This document shows positions 14,091 to 26,640 of a stretch of DNA of 64,000 bases, in pieces. This DNA comes from Euglena gracilis (taxonomy: Eukaryota; Euglenida; Euglenophyceae; Euglenales), in assembly GCA_039621445.1 (NCBI GenBank), contig CP154956.1, positions 23,982,743-24,046,742 on the forward strand, given 5' to 3'. The notes below the pieces were generated by a model, which saw only the letters and a program-made list of their open reading frames with translations, had not been told where the DNA came from and searched no databases. The translations under genes and the position numbers were made by a program. Each line of letters starts with the position of its first letter. The first letter of the stretch is position 1.

Positions 14091-14581
14091 CGGAGCCCGG
14101 GGATTGGAATGGTCTGGCGGAGGCGGGAAAGGCTCCACAGCAGGCTTCTCTTTAAGGCCCCCAGGGGGGAGGGAGGTCTCCTCCCACCCACCCAAACAAC
14201 CCGACGCAGGGGCCTCCCAAAATTGGGCCGTCTGAGGGCATACCCCAAAAAATTTTGGGCTTCGCGCCGAAACCCAGGCCTCTGGCCCGGGACCCCCTGG
14301 GGGGGGTCTGGCCCCGGACCCCCTCGGGGAGTCTGCTTAACTAAAAAGAAGCCTGCTCCACAGACTGCAGGCTGGGTGGCAGAGGGGAAACTTGCAACCC
14401 AGCCGCGGAGTGCCTGCCGCCCTTTGGTAAACTGTCACCTGAGAGGCCAGCCGGTTCCAATACCAATACCAGGCCTGACAGTTTCCTGGATGGGCTCCTC
14501 ACGAATTCTTGGGTTTGATGGAGTTTCCCCGGGGTGGGGGGAGTTCCTATTGAGGGGCCCCGCATACACGCTGTCCCCACG

Positions 14582-14700
14582 GGCCCCGGGTACGTCCTGG
14601 GGGTCCTGGCGCAGCCCCGACAGCCAGTTGACAGGCGGCGAGGCGGCGGTGACAGGGGCAGCCGGAGCGACGGGTGGCGGAGCGGGTTTCGGGCCCGTTG
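14582..14700 (-). CDS. Exon of modular gene: NWLSGLRQDPQD
   Basis: Reads PVNWLSGLRQDPQDVPGA with the module's conserved 3' border. The upstream part is Pro/Ala-rich. It is the fifth copy of the WLSGLR module in the window. Confidence 0.45.
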
Positions 14701-16244
14701 CCGGGGGCTTGCATGCTGCCGCTGGGCCGGGCGCTGCCGTGCCAGCGCTACCGGCGGCCCGGGGACGATTGTGGCGTCAAAATTTCCAGGACAGAAAGGT
14801 TGAACATGGCCTGGCATTTTGGATTTTGGGTTTGGCAGCAACCTACCTGCCTGGGCAGTAGTCCCCTGATTTCAAGCCCGGGGACAACTACCCAGGGACG
14901 CCTCTTTCTGGAATTCCGTCGTGAGAAATCTGTGGGTACGGTGCCCAGGGTACCCAACGCACAACTTCCCGCGGGGTGAACAAGGCGCTTCCCTGGATGC
15001 TTTACCCTCTGACACTTTCTGGGGGTAGGCAAGGTGTCTGGCATGAAGAAACGGCAAGTGGGAAGTGGTCAACACAGGGGTTGGGAAGTGCCTCCGGGGG
15101 TGTGAACTGGCGGCTGGGAGACGTCCCTGTCGCTGGAGTCGAGGGGCCCCGCGGCAGACCCCATGCAACGTGCCCAAGGATGCCGCTTTTGTTCGAGAAC
15201 TAATCCACACCGCACCAGACCACACCGTCCCACAACACCACATCGCATTGCCACATCAATCACTGGCTGGCAAACTCAAGGAGAAAGGTATTGTCAGCTT
15301 CCATCACCCATTTGACTGGAACCTGCTCCATGACAATATGCTCTGTGAAAGTTTGGATGGGAAACCAAGAACCCCAATGCGGAAACAAAAAAACCTTTTT
15401 TAAAAATATATGAACGAACTCTTCATTTCTCAAAAAATGACAGGAATATAAATATGTGTATTTTATCCCTTCCACTTGGTTGGAATATCAAGAAAGAACC
15501 CTCTGACCCAGCCCTTCCCTCCAATTAATAATCTGAAAATACGCGGACCAGAATATGACAAAAGATCTGACGTCACATGACGAAAATAATTCAGCCATTC
15601 AGAGATGTCTTAGGTTTTCAACGCCAACAAAATTTTATCAGGCATTAAACATCAAATTTATTGGGGAAAAAAACTAAAATGATGGTACAGAACAGGAGTT
15701 GGTCATAAACTGCAACAAACTGTGTTCCACAACACCTGGAAAGTGTTCGACAGCCTCTTTGCACCAATTAAAACCGCTGCAGAAGCCTTCCTTTCAAGGA
15801 ACCTTCCCTAGACAAATCGGCAGATACAAAAGCAGGAGATAGATCCCTATGAGCACAGAGGGGAAAATTGACATTCATGAATCGACCTTTTATATTTAAA
15901 TGATGAGAAGCCGAAAATTGTTTGGCAAATTTACAAACTCAAGGATTCTCCCTTATTTTGACAAAAAATGTAAAATTTTTCAGAAAATTGTTAGGAGACA
16001 GGTCAGCAGGTACAAGGGTTCAAGAGAGCTGTCTCCATGAGGACAGGTCAGTGGATGGTGAGGGAAGAGAGGACAGCTTCCCGGGGAGGACAGTTTGCTT
16101 GGACAAATTTCTGGGAAAACACAGAACTGTGCACCCACAGTGGGTTTGGACCCCACACTCCTCAAGGAACCCACTCTGGTGGCATTCAAACGGGGCGGGG
16201 GGGGGGGGGGGGCAACTGCGGTGGCAGGGGGTGGCGGCCAGTGC

Positions 16245-16365
16245 TCGGCTGCGGTTGCTCGGGCTCACCACCGACAGCTCCACATCCTGCATGTCCAGCG
16301 TGGCGGCCCGCTCCACCCCTGGCGTGGCGGCCGGCGGGACGTCCAGCACCGATGACGCCGGGGCC
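16245..16365 (-). CDS. Exon of modular gene: SVLDVPPAATPG
   Basis: Reads SVLDVPPAATPGVERAATLD then MQDVELSVVSPSNRS. It has the xLDxP start and the (L/V)SP end seen in the LLDSP...LLSP modules but is diverged. Flanked on the left by a long G run at 16195-16212. Confidence 0.4.
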
Positions 16366-18118
16366 CCGGGGGGCTGGACATTTACCCCCAGGAGAATGGG
16401 CATGGGTCCTGCGACCGGTTTCAGTGGCAGCCGTGACTGGTCTTAGCCGGCAAAGCGGAAAGCGGACAACAATCAGACAACTGCTGTGACCATCGTCATC
16501 CATACATCTTGACAACCAACAAAATCGTTTGAGTCCATTGCTGCGTATGAGTATGAGCACCATCGCTGTAAAGTGCGAAAATAAACCTGTGGTGGCGAAA
16601 TCATCGTACATAACAGTTAGCATGAGGAAGGTTAAGATCGCGCTTTCGATGCAAGACCCTGGCTCGGGTGCTCAATGTCGATAGCCCTGTGCAAATACTA
16701 AGTGGAAACCTTGAAAACATGGGCACCCAACCAAATTTTTTGGGGCTGGGGAGCTCTGCTACTTAAGGAAACCTCCCTACAAATTTTGATGCGGATCGCT
16801 GGGTACAGGTGCTGTGGAGGTTCGACCAGTCAGCGAGAGCATAAAACGGAAAATGGGTAGCCGAGGCTGTGGTGGTTGTAACCACAAATGTTGCCTAAAA
16901 TACTGTGGTTCAAGCCGGCGCCACAATTAGTTGTTCATGAGGTTTTAGTTTCCACGGTGTACCTCCCCCCTGGCTAAGCACAAAGAAAGATGGATTGGGA
17001 CCAGGGGGTTGTCTATTTGCCAAATGTCGGTACCTCCCTCAATCTCGCACACTTACATCAATTTTGGTCATTCTGGGTAATTTGGAACAACATTAACATT
17101 TTGGAGTTATTGACCTTTTTTGTGCCATTGATGGGCAGTTTCAGCCAGTTTATGGTGACAAACTCCAACAATCCCAACAAATTCCAAAAAAAGCTTCTCT
17201 GAAACATGAAAATGCAAAAAAGCTAAATAAAGCAAGCAGTTCTTCCCACAATTATTGAACGGACATCGCATACAAAAAGATCGTATCTGACGTATCCACC
17301 CCCGGTGGTTGGACAAGGGGGCGGGCGGTAAAGACCAGGAGGGTGGTGCTTAGACAAGGGGCAAATCTGACAGCAAAAAAAAAAATCCGGCGCTTTGTAC
17401 CAAAGGAGAAAACTACCCTTTGTGACCCTTTATTTTGGCTTGAACTCAGGCTTCTGTTTACCAACCCAGGGGGTGGAGGGGGTGCCTTGTGCTCTGGAGT
17501 GCCTGCCCTTAGCAGGCACACCCCCCGGGGGGTGTCGATTTGGACCCCAATGCCTGCTGACCAAGCATATTTTCCCTTGAAAATGGTCATTTTCTGGCTA
17601 GAGCCTTCGGCGCCAGGGGTGTGTTGTAGCACCAACCCCAACCCCCCCCCCCCCCCGCGGGGTCGAAAATACTACCCCCCTGCCTGCCTACAGCACCTCC
17701 CCCGGGTGGTGCGTACTTCCTTAAAAAGAAGCCTGGTTGAACTTACAAGCATTTTGGATAAAAAAATACCAATATCTCACCAAATCAGGCTTCAAAAGTT
17801 TCTAAACTGTCGAAATCCTCGAGAGTTTTCTCACAACGACACAGACACACAACAAGCCTCCCAGAGAAGATGACCTTCAAGAAGAGAAGATGGGTGACGA
17901 CCGGGGGGGTTGCTTAGACAAGGATGGGCTGAGACAAGCGGAGTTACCAAATATCCACAGCCCACAGGGATGAGAAATCGCATGCAACAGGTGTGCGTAT
18001 TCATAAAAGACAATGGGGTAATACTAATAATACGATAAAAACACGACCTGGCCCAGCCACCCACGCCACCCCAGGGGCAGTGTGGGTTTGAGTTTTTTCC
18101 TTCCTCCCACCTCCCAAG

Positions 18119-18300
18119 GGCCCCGGGCGCGTCCAGCGGGTCCTGGCGCAGCCCCGACAGCCAGCTGACGGGCGGCGCAGGGGCGGCACTCTTCGCCGCA
18201 CCCTTCGGGGCAGCTGAGGGCTGGCCCACCTCCGCAGCGGCCGCCATGCCGGCGTTGTCAGCGGTCCGGCGGCGCTCTGGGCCCCCGGCCCAATGTGTGC
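18119..18300 (-). CDS. Exon of modular gene: SWLSGLRQDPLD
   Basis: Reads RRRTADNAGMAAAAEVGQPS, then APPVSWLSGLRQDPLDAPGA. It is the fourth copy of this module and its 3' border is conserved. The 5' border is uncertain. Confidence 0.48.
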
Positions 18301-19594
18301 CCCACCGGGGTGGTGGGGCTCGGCTTTCTTGGCGGCTCTTTGGATGGCTGCCAAGAATGGCTGCCTGGTTCAACACCCCCGGCGTACCGAACACAGGCAT
18401 CGGTCAAAACAGCGCAATGTCCGAGGCGGATATGAGGTGTTCGTGATGACGTGTCTTTGATGACAGGTACAGCGGAAAAGAAGGGCGTGAGGGGTGGCAC
18501 GGAGCAGATAAGCGCTGCCTGTGCCGGCAGAGGGGAGGGAGTCCAACAGCTCTGCGGCAGCCCCATCCCGCTCATCCGCGACGTGGCATGTGATGGTGCT
18601 GCACAGAACACCTACCTCCCCCCCCCCCTGTCCAACGACAGCTAATGTTCGTCTCTGACCGGGGCGGGGGCACTCGCTAAAACATTCAATGTTCGTCTCC
18701 GGGGGGGGGGGGGGGGTGGTTAGATAAGGGGGGGGTGGACCCCAGGTCGGCAAAAAGTTGACCAAAGATGGGGATATATGGCTATTTTTTTGGCCATTTT
18801 CAGCCCTCTTTGGCCATTTTTTTGGCCATTTCTTTTTTGGCCATTTTGGCCATTTTTTTTTTGCGATTTTCGACCATTTTGGCTTTTTTGAGCAAACTTT
18901 TAGCAACTTTTGGCCTTTTGCCACAATCTTGCACACTTACATCAATTTGAGTGATTTTGGGTAATTTGTAACCATTTTTGGAGCCATTGGTCTTTTTTTT
19001 GTGCCATTTTGGGTATTTTCAGCCGTTTTATAGTCTGGACCCCTCCCGTGGCCAAGGGGGGGGGGTCCCACGTAAACCCCAGACCTTTTATTGACCCTGT
19101 CCCTTCCTGAACGTAATTCAAAAAGAGTCGGATATTTCCTTGTTGGGAGTTCAGCCAAAAAACCTGACAAGATGAAATAAATCAAGACGTCTTTTCTGTT
19201 AAAGGTGGATCTTCAATTTTCGGGTAAAAGAATAATTCTGACCAGATGAGGAGGGTGCTTTCTGTGAACACGTTTCCTCTCTGCGTCTGACAACAATCGA
19301 CCTGATTCAGGAATCACTGGGCATTGGGTGGCCGTCGGAAATAAGCAAGAGACGTAACCATGCGAACTGAAGGGCAGGTGAAAGACCACTTCGAAGGCTA
19401 ACAATTCAGGCCAAAACAATCCAGAAAGCAATACTCCAGCCAAACCTGGCAGCCCATAATTTACCACACAGAAAGAGATGGATTATGGAGCTCAAGAGGG
19501 TTGGTAACCCCTTCCCAACTTCCTCTTTTCAACATCCTTTTTTGGGGGCAAGTGTACAGCCTTGAGCGGCATGGAGTGGCAGGGGGCAGGTAGT

Positions 19595-19667
19595 TGTGGC
19601 TCCGTGGGCTCATGATGGCTGCGTCCAGTGGGACATCTGGCTGGGCAAACCGTGGGCCGTCCATGAG
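19595..19667 (-). CDS. Exon of modular gene: LMDGPRFAQ...AIMSPRS
   Basis: Reads LMDGPRFAQPDVPLDAAIMS then PRSHNYL. The intron end before it is GGCCCCATCA, matching the CCC required to pair with GGG at +4 of the exon upstream. Confidence 0.48.
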
Positions 19668-20260
19668 TGATGGGGCCGGGGCTCTGGCGGACGTTTTGTC
19701 TCGGCCCAGCAACCGATGGGGGGGGGTAGGCATTGTAAAACGCTCTTTGGGGGGCGGTTAGTGGAGGGAAACAGCTGCAGATCAGGTCCTAACCATCTTT
19801 CGCCAGTCCCAACGTTTACAGAAGCACCACACACAGGAGTACACCGCACGCAGGAGTACACCGCAAACGGCAGTAAACCACACACAGTAGTACACCGCAC
19901 ACAGTAGCATACCACACACAGTTGGGGGTAATGGGCGCGGGTGGGAATCAACCAAGGGGCAGAAAAACACAGAAAAAAGGGGGAGCCAATCCAGGAGAAT
20001 ACGTGGATCCTGGGTGGGTCTGGGGCGATCCTTACGTCCCAGGGTGGAGGAAGGCCCCCCCACCCCCGTTTCATCGGACATTTCGGAAAGCGCCATCGTT
20101 CAGCCGTCCCGTCCCCTGCCATTTTTTTGGGCGAAATTGTGAAACCGCCCCGGGACACTGCACCGCGGTGCACACCTTTTTTCCAGCCATCCCGCTTGGT
20201 TGAGGGGCAGTGGAGGCACCCCGCCCGGCTGCGTGCTGCACCGTCCTGGGGTCCCCCCAC

Positions 20261-20430
20261 CGCCCCGGGCGCATCCAGGGGGTCCCGGCGCAGCCCCGAC
20301 AGCCAGTCGACGGGCGGCGCGGCGGCGGACGGGGGCGGGGTGCCGGGGGGCGCAGTGCGCCGCGGGGCAGCCGTCTCTCGGCCCGCCGCGGCCGCACTGG
20401 CGCTGCCGCCGGCCCGGTGGTGCTTCGGGC
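20261..20430 (-). CDS. Exon of modular gene: DWLSGLRRDPLD
   Basis: Reads SASAAAAGRETAAPRR...AAPPVDWLSGLRRDPLDAPGA. The 3' border lies at GCG before GTGGGG, the same position as in the 22.8-kb copy. Strong G/C bias at third codon positions supports coding. Confidence 0.5.
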
Positions 20431-20599
20431 GTGGCCACCGGGGTGGCGAGTTGCATCCACCTCCCCTGTGTAACCCCGGCAGAACCCCTTGGCGGCCGGG
20501 GGGGGGGGGCTGTGGCGGTCTCTGCAGAACGAACAGCAACACTGCGACGCACCCGGAATCGACGCTCTCCAGCCCAAAGCGCGAGCCACCTGGCCTCCC

Positions 20600-20690
20600 C
20601 CCCAAAAAAACTGTGCAGTGGAGAAGCGCCGCCGGAGCCATCGCCCTCCTCGTCGCCGGCCGGGGGGTAGGACCCGAGCAATTGTGCGGA
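20600..20690 (-). CDS. Possible exon of modular gene: TPRPATRRAMAP
   Basis: Homologous to 23755-23840, with nearly the same DNA around CTACCCCCCGGCCG. The likely frame gives TPRPATRRAMAPAALLHC. Intron borders were not resolved. Confidence 0.33.
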
Positions 20691-22389
20691 ACCTCCAGGC
20701 CACTGCCCACCCTCCGGGGGATGGAGTGGGAGGGAGATGGCATCCTTGGGGTGATTCCAGTGACGGCAGGCTGACGGGGGGTATGCCCTGAGTGTTGGAG
20801 GAAGGGCACCGCACCAGGAAAGGATGCGTAGTTTTAAGGACGGGCAGCAAGAAGACTGAATTTGTTCAGGCCCCAGGGGGGAGAGGGGGCCTTGGAGGGC
20901 CCTGGAGTTCCTCGGCAGATATGTAACCTAACCCCCCCCCCTAATGGAAGCACGGGGTCGCTACAAGCGCAGGGTCCAAATAAAAGCGCACCCCCCGCCG
21001 CCGAAGGCGGCGGTCCGCTACAAGCGCACCCCCCATTTTGATGGGATTTCTAAAGGAAATCAACAAAAATTACGCAGCTAGGGTCCAAATAGAAGCGCAC
21101 CCCCCCCGCCGCTGGAGGCGGCGGTCCGAGATAAGCGCACCCATGCTTCTATTAGGGGGGGTTGCCTTCCTGTTGGCCCCCAAAAAAATGGGACTTTCAG
21201 GCATTCGATGCTGGAGTACCTTGGCCAAGTGCCCAGCAGGCTTTTGCTTAAGGACCCAGAGGTCCACTGGTAGCTAGATGCCCTCCCCTGGGGGGGTCGG
21301 GGTCTCCTGACTAGGAAAAAATTCTACTACGGCGGCATTCAAAAAAAATTTTGGCGCTTTGCACCAGTCACTGGAAAAAAAATTCCCACTAGCTAGCCCT
21401 GCCAGCCCACACCCCCCCCCCCCCCGGGGGGCCATTGGGATTTCCACTGGCCAGATTTGGACCAACTGCAGTCCAGCCCTCCCCGGAGGGGGTGGCACAG
21501 CAAACCCTTAAGCAGAAGCCTGGTTCCCAGGCACCTTTGCCCATATGTAAACCCCCCCAAATAATAGCCCCCCGGGGTAATTTTTTTTGCACAAAGTCCC
21601 GGCCCGAGGGGGGGGGGTATTGCTTAGGGGGGTAGGGGTAATAGCACCCCAAAATTTTCGAATTTTTTTGAAGACCCGTAGCCCCTTTTTGTACTTTCTT
21701 ATGAAATTTATCATTTTTTGAAGGTCATCTGATGCAGAAAAATCGATTTTTTTTCGTAATTTGTTGCCAGAGACTGTGATTTTTACCTACATTTCCGCCC
21801 GGTATCGATCGGGGGGGGGTATTAACCCGGTTGCTGAAGTCGGACCCCGAGGAGGGGGGTATTATTTGGGCATCAGATCTGGTCAGCAAGGCGTCGCCAT
21901 GGGGGGCGACATCCAGAAGATAGAAAGTTTGGGCTTGTTGGAAAAAGGCTGCTGGCTTACCGCCCCCCTCCCCTCTATTGGGGTCCGATGGCTGGAACTG
22001 GGTTCGAAACAGGTACCAAAAAAATCAACTTCAAATATGTCCCAAAAACTGCCAATGCAAAACATCGATTTTTTTGGCCCGAAATGTGTCCTGGCCAGCG
22101 TAAATCCGATCCATTTTGCCCATTTGGCCCACTTTTGAACTCCAGCAGCCAAAAATCCGTTACCGTCCAGCTGCCCAAAGGGCGGATGGAAAATAATTAA
22201 AATCCCCTCATTAAAATCCCCTCATCGATGAGGGGATCTAGAGCTGTCCCCCCTCCCCCAGAGGGATGGGCTGCCCTCCGGCTTAAGCTCTGGGGGTCGG
22301 CATGTTCTAAAACCCAACCTGGTGCTAAGGTGGTGGGGGCTTGCCACAGCTGCAGTGGTGTGGGGGACGGGGGTTAGGTAGTCGCGGCT

Positions 22390-22455
22390 CCGAGGGCTCA
22401 TCGCGGCCACATCCAGCGGAGCTGCCGGCTGGGCTGACTGCGGGCCGTCCATCAG
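22390..22455 (-). CDS. Exon of modular gene: LMDGPQSAQ...AAMSPRS
   Basis: Reads LMDGPQSAQPAAPLDVAAMS then PRSRDYL. It joins in frame to the DWMSGLRRDPLD exon at 22790-22935. The 3' end is approximate. Confidence 0.5.
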
Positions 22456-22789
22456 AGATGGGGCCGGAACACCGGGGGTCGTTCAAGCTCGATCCCGAAT
22501 TTTGGAAGAACAGAGAATCAGAGAATCGTTGGGTCGAATATGGCAAAGGTTAAGAGGTTAAGAGGGTGATTAGAGAAGCCCCGTTTGCTGTCGCTTTCGT
22601 ATCGCACATGAACAGCGCTTGTCTATCCGAAAATGATACTTTCAGAAATTGGGGATCGCTGGCAATGATGCCGTCCTTTTCTGATGCAAAAAAATTAAGG
22701 GGAAGCAAGAGGACGGGCCAGAGTGTTAAACCAGGGAGACATTTGGTGTGTCACAAAGTAGGAACAGACGAAAGCTGCCGTTGCCCCAC

Positions 22790-22935
22790 AGCCCCGGGCA
22801 TGTCCAGCGGGTCCCGGCGCAGCCCCGACATCCAGTCGACGGGCAGGGCAGCATCGGCGACGCCCTCGGCTGAGGCCTGGAGCGGCGCTGCGGTGCCGGA
22901 GTTGTCGGCGGCCCAGCGGCGTGGCTTCCACTGCC
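22790..22935 (-). CDS. Exon of modular gene: DWMSGLRRDPLD
   Basis: Reads RRWAADNSGTAAPLQASA, then LPVDWMSGLRRDPLDMPGA. The 3' border before GTGGGG pairs GGG(C) at +4 with (G)CCC at the end of the downstream intron. Joined to 22455 it reads DPLDMPGALMDGPQSAQPA without a frame change. Confidence 0.52.
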
Positions 22936-23754
22936 TGTCGACGGGTCTCTGCCCACAAGACCGGGCAGGAAGCTGTTTTATACGGAGGCAGCAAATGAAC
23001 CAGCCCAGGAAATATCACGGGCAGTTCAGTTTCTGGCATTAATTTTTAAGACATCTTAAAAAAAATAATACTTCTTTTACCCAAAATGCCTTGAAAACCT
23101 TGAAAACCTTGAACCCCCTTTTAAAAATCATTCAGCAAAATTTTCGAAATTTGATTGAAAATGAAGTTGCAAAGTCTCAGCAAAAACTAGACAACTCCAG
23201 GGGAAAAAAATATTTCTGGCATTCCTGGAACCTTGTCCATGCATCCAAACTCAAAAAATATGGGCTTTTCGACTACTTTGATTTTGGACCCCCTTAAACC
23301 ACCATTGGGGAAAAAAGCCCCCCAAAAAACTCAAAACACCTTCAAAATAAAAGTTGCCTTATATCTCGTTGAAAACATTCGCCTTAAAAATGATGGCTGG
23401 TTTCTGGCTTCACCCTCTGCGATCAGCTGACACTTTTGGGAGACTTTGGGAAGACGATTCATGCATGGATGGATGAAACTTGAACTAACACGCGCGAAGA
23501 CACTTTCTGTTTGAATTATTGAACATCCAGTTTGAGCCATTTTCAGGCTGTCTGGACGGTTGGTAAAAAAAAGGCAGGCAGCTTCAAAATTAACATTGAT
23601 GCAGTTGGCCACAAAAGATGGCCCCTCCTCTGAGGAAATTTTGCATCGTGACATCCAACGCATTTCATCCAGCTCCACCCCCCTGGAGTTGGCATCCGAT
23701 CTGAATCGCACAGTACAAGTATAACCTTGAGGACAGTGTTTGGGCTGAAAGATG

Positions 23755-23840
23755 CAAAAAGCCAGAGGAGAGCGCCACCGGGGATGTGGCCCTCTCCGTC
23801 GTCGGCCGGGGGGTAGCAGCCCAGCAGTTGTGCAGCCACT
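23755..23840 (-). CDS. Possible exon of modular gene: TPRPTTERATSP
   Basis: One frame reads ATPRPTTERATSPVALSSG. The homologous block at 20600-20690 reads TPRPATRRAMAPAALLHC in the same frame. Conservation of this frame between two diverged copies suggests coding, but other frames are also open. Confidence 0.33.
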
Positions 23841-23927
23841 CCGCGCCACCCTGCCAGATGGTTGGGGAGGAGCGCCACCCTGCCAGATGGTTGGGGAGGA
23901 GGGCCTCCCATGTGCGCTGGGAGGGTG

Positions 23928-24004
23928 TGTGTGCGCGCGTGTGTGTGTGTGCGCGCGCGTGCGTGTATGTGAGTGTGTGAGTTCCTGTGTTGTGTGTGTG
24001 TTGT
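23928..24004. repeat. TG microsatellite with GCGCGCGTG variants
   Basis: Runs of TG with CG interruptions in a GC-rich spacer between modular-gene exons. Confidence 0.85.
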
Positions 24005-24315
24005 GCTGACCAGGCTGAATTTTCAGGTGGTGCCGACCCCACCTGGGTGTGTCTGCCCCCCCCCCAGGTAGGCCCAAGGCACCCAGATCAAATCCCCTCC
24101 GGGGGGGGGGGGGCACATGGTTCTGCAATCTTCTCAGCCCAGGCATAGCTGGAGGGGTTGGCAAGGACTCGCAAGCCTTCAAGCAACTATGTTTCTCATG
24201 AATAGAAATGAATAGGAACAGGCACAGGCTGTGGAAAACATGCGCAAATTCGAGAGTACCAACCACAGGCAGGCGCCTGCCAAAGTGGCGTGGGGGGTGG
24301 GGGGCAGGTGGCTGC

Positions 24316-24373
24316 GGATCCGCGGGCTCATCCTGGACACGTCCAGCTGGGCGAATTGCGGGCTGTCCATCAG
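24316..24373 (-). CDS. Exon of modular gene: LMDSPQF...RMSPRI
   Basis: Reads LMDSPQFAQLDVSRMSPRI. It is a copy of the 27.6-kb exon and joins in frame to the SWMSGLRRDPLD exon upstream. The preceding intron end is CCGGCCCCATCC, shared by the 22.45-kb and 19.67-kb copies. Confidence 0.48.
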
Positions 24374-24649
24374 GGATGGGGCCGGGGCACTGGGGATGTT
24401 GCCCGCTTGCCCCCCCGGCTTGGGGTGGGGAGAGCCGGGGTTCCCAACCACCAACTTCCCTCTTTGGGGGTGGTGCCAGTGAGGGGTCAGAGAATGCCGT
24501 TCCCCAGGGGGGGGGTCCATTTCAAAAATCACCCGGCCAGTCAAGGCGGTCAGTAAGTCCGTCAATCAGCCCGCCAATCTCAATCAATTCACAAAAAGTC
24601 ATCTTTAACAAGTTTCATTTTCTCAAAAAAAATCAGCACTGGTGAGCAG

Positions 24650-24845
24650 GCTGAAATTGACCAACCCCGGGGGGAGGGGGGGTCTCGGAGTGCCCTGGAG
24701 CACTTGGGCAGCCCAGGTCGGTGAGTGCAACCAAAAAGCACCCAAAAATGGGCTTTTCTGGGCTTCTGGCGCCGAAGGCACTGGAAATGCCTTGTCCAAA
24801 GTACCCAGGCACTTTTTGCCATATGCCCCCCCCCCACCAACCCAC
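24650..24845. repeat. Dispersed repeat, AGGCTGAAATTGACCAACCC family
   Basis: Shares about 200 bp with 35558-35815, including GGGAGGGGGGGTCTCGGAGT, TTTTCTGGGCTTCTGGC and a GGCGCCGAAGGC hairpin. It begins with a CAGGCT(G/T) phrase also seen in shorter relatives at 17450, 31995 and 8112. Confidence 0.6.
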
Positions 24846-25506
24846 CAAAGCAACCCCCAAAAATCCCAATTGGCAAAATTCCCCAAAGTTTCTTGCACCC
24901 TCCAGTCAGACCAGATTGGCTCTGCACCTCCTCTTCCAGAGGCCAAAAGCGTTTCTTTTTAAGACAACCCGGGAAGGCGCAGGACCTCCCCTAGCGTGAG
25001 AACCCCTTGGGGGTTCTAAAGGATGGGATGGCAAAAAAATACCGGGAAAAAGTGCAACACGCGGTTTATTTAGCCCATGTGATGGCCTCGAAGCGAAACT
25101 GTCATTAGAATGTTGAAACTGAATGCACCTCGCAAACACCCTGCGTGACACACTGTTCACCCATGGTCATGCAGAAATTTGGACCCAATCACGCTCAGTC
25201 ATACAGAAATCCCGGTGCCAGAAAAAGCCAAATTGGCCAAAAGTGGCAAAAAATGGCCAAAAATTAACAAAATACTCAAAAATGCTCATAGGTGGCCGCA
25301 AACGGCCAAAGGTGGCCAAAAATGGGCAAACAGGGACAAAAAAGGTCATAAATGGCCAGATGTGGCCAAAGTTTCCTGTCACGGCGAGTCATGCCCAGTC
25401 ACGCTTGGTCACGCCCAGTCACGCCCGGTCACGCCCGGTCGTTTCACAGGTTCTGGCTTCCGGCGAGAGGCATGCATCGGGCGAAGCCCCCCCCCCCTCC
25501 CCCAAC

Positions 25507-25645
25507 GGCCCGGGGCACGTCCAGCGGGTCCCGGCGCAGCCCCGACATCCAGCTGACGGGCGTGGTCCCGGTGGTGGTGGACGCGGTGGCGGGCGTAGTA
25601 CGCCTCGGGCCGGCCGCTGGGTCCGCGCTGCCGGCGGCCCAGTGG
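25507..25645 (-). CDS. Exon of modular gene: SWMSGLRRDPLD module
   Basis: Reads RHWAAGSADPAAG...PVSWMSGLRRDPLDVPRA. The 3' border is placed where GTTGGG begins (+4 GGG), pairing with CCC eight bases before the CTGATGGAC start of the 24.37-kb exon. Joined, the two give DPLDVPRALMDSPQF in frame. The MITE at 25662-25947 abuts its 5' side. Confidence 0.5.
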
Positions 25646-25661
25646 CGTTGCTGCACCCGCC

Positions 25662-25947
25662 CAGGGGATTTTTTTTAAGACCGGGGGGGGAGGGGGGATC
25701 CCCCCCCCCCACCCACCCCCTGGGGGGCGGGGGGGGGGGTGCCGTGGGACCCATTCAGATTTCCCCGAAACTGGCCAAAAAAACAGCGAAAATGCCAAAA
25801 ATAGCACCTGTTTCAAAAATTTCGGCGTCTTCGGCGCCGAAAAGTATATCCCCCCGCCTGGGGGGACCCCCGGGGGGGGGGGGGGGGGCTCGGCCGGACC
25901 AACCACCATACCCCAACCCAGGGGTTCAAGACTAAAAAAAAACCCTG
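25662..25947. mobile_element. MITE with CAGGG ends, copy 1 of a pair
   Basis: The left end is CAGGGGATTTTTTTTAAGAC and the right end finishes AAAAAAAAACCCTG. The 8-bp duplication CACCCGCC is perfect (25654-25661 and 25948-25955). The interior carries a GGCGTCTTCGGCGCC hairpin and CGGCCGGACC, shared with 45265-45514. It sits just upstream of a GC-rich exon of the modular gene. Confidence 0.83.
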
Positions 25948-26526
25948 CACCCGCCCCTCGATGCAGCGCCTCTGCCATGGGGGGGGGGCTTCTGTGACTC
26001 AACACAGAGCACATTCTTGCACTGGCCCAGTGAAAAAGAAATAGCAAAACAAAGAGGATGACTGGCCAACCTTGTGCTCCCGCTATGGTGCTTCAAATCA
26101 AGTTTCAGAATATTCTGCAACGTGTAACTTTTCCACAAAAAATGCACGAGGGGAAATGCTTTGAAAGGCAAGGACGGTGCTCAGCAAGGGGGCGTTGCGG
26201 GCCTCAACATGCCAACTTCATGGGGTATCTCTCCAGCGGACGACTTCCCTGGGGGAGGTATTTTCTTTGTCATCCAATGTCCCCAGCCTCCACCCTCTGT
26301 AGCCCGCAGTAGTGGGGGGGGGGAGCTATCAAACACAACGGGAAAAAAACCAATGCCCTCGGCCAGTTCAATTTCAAAAACTCAAATCCACCTGCAACAA
26401 ACCGCATTGCCTCAGACCAATGGAAACCGCACACCCTCCCCCACACCAGGACCATCCATTCATTTGGACCAGAACATCGGACGGAAGCCGCTACCCCCCT
26501 CCCCGCCCCACACAGTGCTGACCGGC

Positions 26527-26640
26527 CATCCCGAGCGGTAGACATCGCCATCAGCGCCACCGGACCCGTCGCCGGAGTGCGCGGCGTCCCCATCACCGGC
26601 TGGGGGGTGGGCGGCGGCCCCGCGCCGCTGGCTGGTGGCG
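26527..26640 (-). CDS. Exon of modular gene: VMGTPRTP...LMAMST module
   Basis: GC-rich block reading VMGTPRTPATGPVALMAMST, which parallels the LLDSPRA...ALLSPVHG unit found intact at 3.5 and 4.7 kb. Borders are approximate. Immediately left is a TATGTCCAACGAC repeat end of the 40177 element family. Confidence 0.38.

Noticed and set aside
19941-20774. 277-codon plus-strand frame
   Set aside because: Antisense to the DWLSGLRRDPLD exon, which recurs in four other places on the minus strand.
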